Origin: CAZAKZ01 sp964485695
GTDB lineage: Bacteria > Planctomycetota > JAFGQW01
Direction: 5' to 3'
DNA: 6,054 bases
Assembly (NCBI GenBank): GCA_964485695.1
Contig: CAZAKZ010000246.1
Span: forward strand, 1-6,054
The translations under genes and the position numbers were made by a program. Shown here one piece after another: positions 4,836 through 6,054 of this stretch. Every line of letters starts with the position of its first letter. Position 1 is the stretch's first letter. The notes beneath the pieces are model-generated. The model searched no databases. It had not been told where the DNA came from and was given only the letters and a program-made list of their open reading frames with translations.

Positions 4836-6005
4836 ATGAGATTCGCCCACGCCGCCTCGACTCTCGTCGATGCAGGCGCTGCCGCCGAACAGGTCGCCGC
4901 CGAGGTGCTCGAAACTCTCGAGGCGCCCGTGGATCTGGCGGTACTCATGTGCACCAACGCGTGTCGCGACCGGTACGAGGGGCTCATGGAGGGGGTGGGA
5001 AAGGCGCTTTCTCCCGGTCACCTCCTCGGGTGCACCGGCGAGGGGGTTTTCGGCGGCGGAAAGGAATACGAGCGAGGGCCGGCCGTGACGTTGCTGGCTG
5101 CTCATCTTCCCGGGGTTGACGTGCACCCGTTCTGTCTGGCCTGCGGGGACATGAAGGAGGGTGTGGCCGCCGACAACCTGAAGGAATCCGGCATTCCCCT
5201 GGATTCAGGACCCCAGTCCCTGATTCTCCTGGCCGATCCCTACTCTGCACCGGTGGATATCCTTCTGGAAGCCGTGAACTCGGTATGCCCGGACTGGTCG
5301 GTGGTGGGTGGCATGGCCAGCGGTGCGGCGAAGGAGGGGGAGAACCGGCTTTTTTGCGGGGACAGCATCGTGAAAAAGGGCGCTGTCGGCGTCGCTCTTT
5401 CCGGTCGAATCCGCACCCGGACTCTGGTCTCTCAGGGATGCAGGCCCGTGGGAAAACCCTTCGTCATCACCCAGGCCGACCGAAACATCATCTTTTCTCT
5501 CGGTGGCGTTCCAGCCCTGGACCGGGTCCGGGAAGTCTACGCCGAGGAGTCGGAGTCGGTGCGGAAGCTCATGTCCTGCGGCCTCATGGTGGGCCACGTC
5601 ATCAACGAGCATCAGGAGTCGTTTCAACGCGGCGATTTTCTCGTGCGCAACGTCATGATCTTCGACGAGGCTTCCGGCGCCGTGGTCACGGGCGAATTCT
5701 TCCGGCCGGGCCAGACCATTCAGTTCCACGTCCGGGACGAGGATACGGCCATCGAAGATCTGGAGATTCTGCTGGGCCGCCTCCAGGAAGACGGAATGAA
5801 ACCAGCCGGCGGCCTGTGCTTCAGCTGCAATGGTCGCGGTTCCCGCATGTTCTCGGAGCCCCACTACGAGTCCAGCGCCATCTTCAAGAGGCTGGGACCG
5901 TTTCCCATGGTGGGCCACTTCGCCGCCGGGGAGTTCGGAGACCTGGGCGGCAAGGCCTTCCTCCACGGCCATACCCTGAGCCTGGCCGTGTTTTCGGAAC
6001 CCTAA
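4836..6005 (+). CDS. FIST N- and C-terminal domain protein (predicted sensor)
   Basis: A 389-residue protein made of a FIST_N domain (about residues 30-220) followed by a FIST_C domain (about 221-370). FIST domains occur in many bacterial signalling proteins and are predicted to bind small ligands, possibly amino acids; no enzymatic role is established. Recognisable segments are GCTGEGVFGGG (65-75), DPYSAP (134-139), VVGGMASG (156-163), GVALSG (185-190), GLCFSCNGRG (326-335) and the C-terminal block HFAAGEFGDLGGKAFLHGHT (361-380). There is no signal peptide, membrane segment or attached output domain (kinase, GGDEF or chemotaxis), so it is a stand-alone soluble FIST protein that would need a partner. 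It has eleven cysteines, including MCTNAC (38-43) and FCLAC (99-103). The ATG at 4836 is chosen because AGGAAGGGA lies 10 nt upstream and MRFAHAAS fits a FIST start; in-frame GTG 4812 is an alternative. It is transcribed away from the aro operon. Confidence 0.9.
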   Translation: MRFAHAASTLVDAGAAAEQVAAEVLETLEAPVDLAVLMCTNACRDRYEGLMEGVGKALSPGHLLGCTGEGVFGGGKEYERGPAVTLLAAHLPGVDVHPFCLACGDMKEGVAADNLKESGIPLDSGPQSLILLADPYSAPVDILLEAVNSVCPDWSVVGGMASGAAKEGENRLFCGDSIVKKGAVGVALSGRIRTRTLVSQGCRPVGKPFVITQADRNIIFSLGGVPALDRVREVYAEESESVRKLMSCGLMVGHVINEHQESFQRGDFLVRNVMIFDEASGAVVTGEFFRPGQTIQFHVRDEDTAIEDLEILLGRLQEDGMKPAGGLCFSCNGRGSRMFSEPHYESSAIFKRLGPFPMVGHFAAGEFGDLGGKAFLHGHTLSLAVFSEP

Positions 6006-6010
6006 ATAGC

Positions 6011-6053
6011 CGGTCATAATTCGTAGCAGTCGACATTATGCCGCCCTTTTCTT
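6011..6053 (+). terminator. Rho-independent terminator of the FIST gene
   Basis: CGG-t-CATAATTCG (6011-6023) pairs with CGA-c-ATTATGCCG (6031-6043). This gives about 12 base pairs with two single-base bulges and the 7-base loop TAGCAGT. The pyrimidine tract CCCTTTTCTT (6044-6053) follows. The structure begins 5 nt after the TAA stop of the FIST gene, where an intrinsic terminator would be expected. The stem is partly AT-rich and the T-run is broken by one C, so efficiency may be moderate. Confidence 0.65.
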
Positions 6054-6054
6054 C

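Noticed and set aside
6038..6054. Possible plus-strand gene starting at ATG 6038
   Set aside because: The ATG lies in the descending arm of the terminator hairpin and has no ribosome-binding site.
1..6054. Mobile elements, CRISPR arrays, tRNA or rRNA genes
   Set aside because: No repeat-spacer pattern, transposase motifs, terminal repeats or RNA-gene sequences were seen on either strand.

Overview
The window is GC-rich, gene-dense bacterial DNA with almost no free intergenic space. The gene families, Shine-Dalgarno sites and selenocysteine decoding point to a Gram-negative bacterium. Desulfobacterota, Acidobacteriota or a similar delta-proteobacterial-type lineage are plausible, but the sequence does not settle the phylum.

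The left two thirds is one tightly packed minus-strand operon, read from right to left. It starts with a probable selenoprotein gene of the AhpD/CMD peroxidase-related family (4674-4087), which contains an in-frame TGA. After a 32-nt gap come aroB (3-dehydroquinate synthase, 4054-3020) and aroA (EPSP synthase, 3023-1824). The last gene encodes a 589-residue three-domain protein, shikimate kinase - type I 3-dehydroquinase - shikimate dehydrogenase (1827-58). The aro genes join through 4-base stop/start overlaps (ATGA, then TTGA), so their translation is probably coupled. Together they encode five consecutive steps from DAHP to EPSP. They encode exactly the five activities of the fungal pentafunctional AROM protein, in the same order (DHQS-EPSPS-SK-DHQase-SDH), but on three polypeptides. 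DAHP synthase and chorismate synthase, which AROM also lacks, are absent from the window.

The right third holds a divergent plus-strand gene for a FIST-domain protein (4836-6005), a predicted ligand-binding sensor domain. It has a plausible sigma70 promoter (TTGCTG-17-TATATT) and a strong-looking rho-independent terminator right after its stop codon. The 161-nt divergent intergenic region also holds an imperfect inverted repeat (4695-4730) just upstream of the selenoprotein start. It could be an operator or a 5'-UTR structure for the aro operon.

The two most notable observations are the AROM-colinear bacterial operon with its trifunctional fusion, and the unannotated Sec codon. The TGA replaces the second cysteine of the AhpD CxxC redox motif, giving CxxU, and is followed by a well-placed SECIS-like hairpin.
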